This document shows, piece after piece, positions 5,605 through 6,886 of a stretch of 6,886 bases of DNA. Each line of letters begins with the position of its first letter. Position 1 is the first letter of the stretch. This DNA is from Lachnospiraceae bacterium (GTDB lineage: Bacteria > Bacillota > Clostridia > Lachnospirales > Lachnospiraceae), in contig VSOA01000209.1 of assembly GCA_009774585.1 (NCBI GenBank), positions 1 through 6,886 on the forward strand, given 5' to 3'. The translations under genes and the position numbers were made by a program. Below the pieces are notes generated by a model. The model saw nothing but the letters and a program-made list of their open reading frames with translations, was not told the DNA's origin and ran no database searches.

Positions 5605-6729
5605 ATGAGCAGAAAATTAGTACATACACCGGAGGGCGTAAGAGACATATACGGTGACGAGAAGGCGAAAAAGACTGTCGTAGAGCAGCTTTTGCATGAA
5701 AAAATAAAGGGATACGGCTATCGGGATATTCAGACGCCTACCTTTGAATTTTTTGATGTTTTTTCCAAAGAAGTAGGAACAACACCGTCGAAAGAACTCT
5801 ATAAATTTTTTGACAAAGAAGGTAATACACTTGTTCTTCGACCTGATTTTACGCCGTCAATCGCCAGATGCGCGGCCAAATATTTTATGGAAGAGAATGT
5901 CCCCATCCGTTTCTGTTATCAGGGCAATACATTTACCAATACGTCCGAGCTGCAAGGCAAACTCAAAGAGGCAACGCAGATGGGTGCGGAGTTGATTGGG
6001 GATGATTCCGTGCAGGCGGATGCAGAGATGATTGCCATGACGATTGAGGCATTGTACCATGCGGGGCTGTCCGATTTCCAAATCAGCATTGGCAATCTGG
6101 AATATTTCAAAGGAATATGCGCCGAAGCAGGGCTTGATGAAGAGACGGAGCTGGAACTGCGGGAATATATTTCGGGCAAAAACTATTTCGGTGCGGAAGA
6201 GCTGCTTGATGCGACTCATGTGCATCATAAAGTCAAAGAACAGCTTCTCAAGGTGAGCGATTTATTCGGCACGGCGGCAATTCTTAACGACGCGAAGAAG
6301 GCAGTATCTAACAATCGTTCCAAGAAGGCGATAGAAAGGCTTGAGAAAGTCTATCAGGTACTATGTGATTACGGCGTTGAGAAATATGTTTCTTTTGACC
6401 TTGGAATGCTTAGTAAGTATAATTACTATACGGGTATTATCTTCAAGGGATATACCTACGGTGTTGGTGATGCAATTGTCAAAGGCGGACGTTACGATAA
6501 TCTGCTTCAGCGTTTCGGCAAACAAGCTGCCGCCATCGGTTTTGTAATCGTAGTAGATGATCTGCTTGCCGCAATGAACAGACAAGGAGTGATTGTCTCC
6601 GGAATGGAAAGCTATGTGAAGATTTATTATACGGAGGCGGATTTCAAGGAGAAACTTCAGGAAAGCCGGAAACTTCGGGCATCAGGCAAAAATGTGGAAT
6701 TATTACCGTTTCAAAGAAAGAGTGTTTGA
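5605..6729 (+). CDS. hisZ: ATP phosphoribosyltransferase regulatory subunit HisZ, C-terminus possibly shortened
   Basis: HisZ is a catalytically inactive paralogue of histidyl-tRNA synthetase that joins short-form HisG to make the first enzyme of histidine biosynthesis and mediates feedback by histidine. The 374-residue product opens with HTPEGVRDIYG (7-17). Class II synthetase-like core motifs follow: LVLRPDFTPSIAR (76-88), GNTFTNTSELQGKLKEATQMGAELIG (about 107-132), YYTG (274-277), GGRYDNLL (294-301) and AIGFVIVVDDLL (310-321). The anticodon-domain-like C-terminus starts normally (SRKLRASGKNVELL, to about 367) but then ends abruptly in PFQRKSV, where homologues usually continue; B. subtilis HisZ is about 390 residues. 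A small deletion or frameshift near 6700-6729 is possible. The start is ATG 5605 rather than GTG 5578 on SD and family grounds. The gene is first in a his operon, 5 nt before hisG. Confidence 0.93.
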   Translation: MSRKLVHTPEGVRDIYGDEKAKKTVVEQLLHEKIKGYGYRDIQTPTFEFFDVFSKEVGTTPSKELYKFFDKEGNTLVLRPDFTPSIARCAAKYFMEENVPIRFCYQGNTFTNTSELQGKLKEATQMGAELIGDDSVQADAEMIAMTIEALYHAGLSDFQISIGNLEYFKGICAEAGLDEETELELREYISGKNYFGAEELLDATHVHHKVKEQLLKVSDLFGTAAILNDAKKAVSNNRSKKAIERLEKVYQVLCDYGVEKYVSFDLGMLSKYNYYTGIIFKGYTYGVGDAIVKGGRYDNLLQRFGKQAAAIGFVIVVDDLLAAMNRQGVIVSGMESYVKIYYTEADFKEKLQESRKLRASGKNVELLPFQRKSV

Positions 6730-6734
6730 GTAAA

Positions 6735-6886
6735 ATGAGTGAAGACAGATATTTAACGTTCGCCCTCGGAAAAGGGCGGCTTGCAAATAAAACAAGGGAA
6801 ATTTTGAAAAAAATGGTTAACAAATGCGAGTAGATGAAGGCCAAGAATGCCCCAATGCTGGTTTTTGTGAAGAAGGATTGGAAAAA
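6735..6886 (+). pseudogene. hisG: ATP phosphoribosyltransferase catalytic subunit hisG, 5' end, interrupted by a stop codon and cut by the window edge
   Basis: ATG 6735 opens a reading frame beginning MSEDRYLTFALGKGRLANKT, which is the conserved start of short-form HisG including the GKGR substrate-binding segment. After 32 codons it reaches TAG at 6831-6833, right after KCE. In the same frame beyond the stop the translation resumes as MKAKNAPMLVFVKKDWK. That resembles the usual HisG continuation (C-E-E-M-K-x-K-x-x-x-L-[IV]-F-V), as if a GAG or GAA glutamate codon became TAG. The segment just before the stop (REILKKMVNKCE) is also less conserved than expected. Either hisG is a decaying gene, or this is a sequence-quality problem near a contig end. 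The 5-nt gap to hisZ and the genes' joint function support the identity. An intact short-form HisG would be about 210 residues. Confidence 0.7.

Noticed and set aside
5857..6228. Minus-strand open frames opposite hisZ
   Set aside because: They are antisense to strongly conserved HisZ motifs and show no family features or ribosome site.
6761..6778. Hairpin CGCCCT-CGGAAA-AGGGCG near the start of hisG
   Set aside because: It falls in the codons for the conserved ALGKGR segment and has no U-tract, so coding constraint explains it better than a terminator.
1..6886. Defence island, mobile element, CRISPR or toxin-antitoxin system
   Set aside because: No transposase, integrase, nuclease array, direct-repeat array or toxin-like small gene pair was seen; the genes present are housekeeping or regulatory.

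Overview
This window looks like ordinary chromosome from a low- to mid-GC Clostridia, most likely a Lachnospiraceae-type gut anaerobe. That is inferred from the gene set, not from a search: RecU is essentially a Firmicutes resolvase, HisZ and short-form HisG have clostridial-type sequence, Shine-Dalgarno (SD) sites are AGGAG-like, and the promoters are the TTGACA/TATAAT and ECF types expected in Firmicutes. All convincing genes are on the plus strand. I see no tRNA, rRNA, insertion sequence, CRISPR array or phage gene.

Layout, left to right. Bases 1-73 may be the tail of an unidentified gene. An ECF-type promoter (TGTAAC, 16 nt, CGTCTA) leads into a two-gene cassette: an ECF sigma factor (155-661) and, overlapping it by 17 nt, its presumed membrane anti-sigma factor with a zinc-finger (zf-HC2) N-terminus and about eight membrane segments (645-1622). 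A roughly 200-nt gap with a sigma-A-like promoter and an RNA hairpin precedes a short-chain dehydrogenase/reductase (1825-2586). A YbaK/EbsC-type aminoacyl-tRNA deacylase follows (2678-3148), then an unrecognised two-helix membrane protein (3220-3792). Next come an RluA-family pseudouridine synthase with an S4 domain (3879-5030) and the Holliday junction resolvase RecU (4963-5499), which overlap by 68 nt. A strong sigma-A promoter immediately after recU, followed by two inverted repeats, drives hisZ (5605-6729), the regulatory subunit of ATP phosphoribosyltransferase. Its expected partner hisG starts 5 nt later but is interrupted by an in-frame TAG at codon 33.

Functionally there are four loose units: a self-regulating envelope- or stress-sensing sigma/anti-sigma module; a stand-alone oxidoreductase; a set of translation-quality, RNA-modification and DNA-repair housekeeping genes; and the start of a histidine biosynthesis operon. 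The spacing between the middle genes (70-90 nt) does not prove a single operon.

I do not see a convincing novel multi-gene system. The points most worth checking are the broken hisG and shortened hisZ end at the right edge, the palindromic leader of the his operon, the autoregulatory ECF promoter, and the unusually long rluA/recU overlap. No intergenic stretch exceeds 300 nt. The gaps at 2587-2677, 3149-3219 and 3793-3878 show no clear terminator, and I found no convincing promoter in them.
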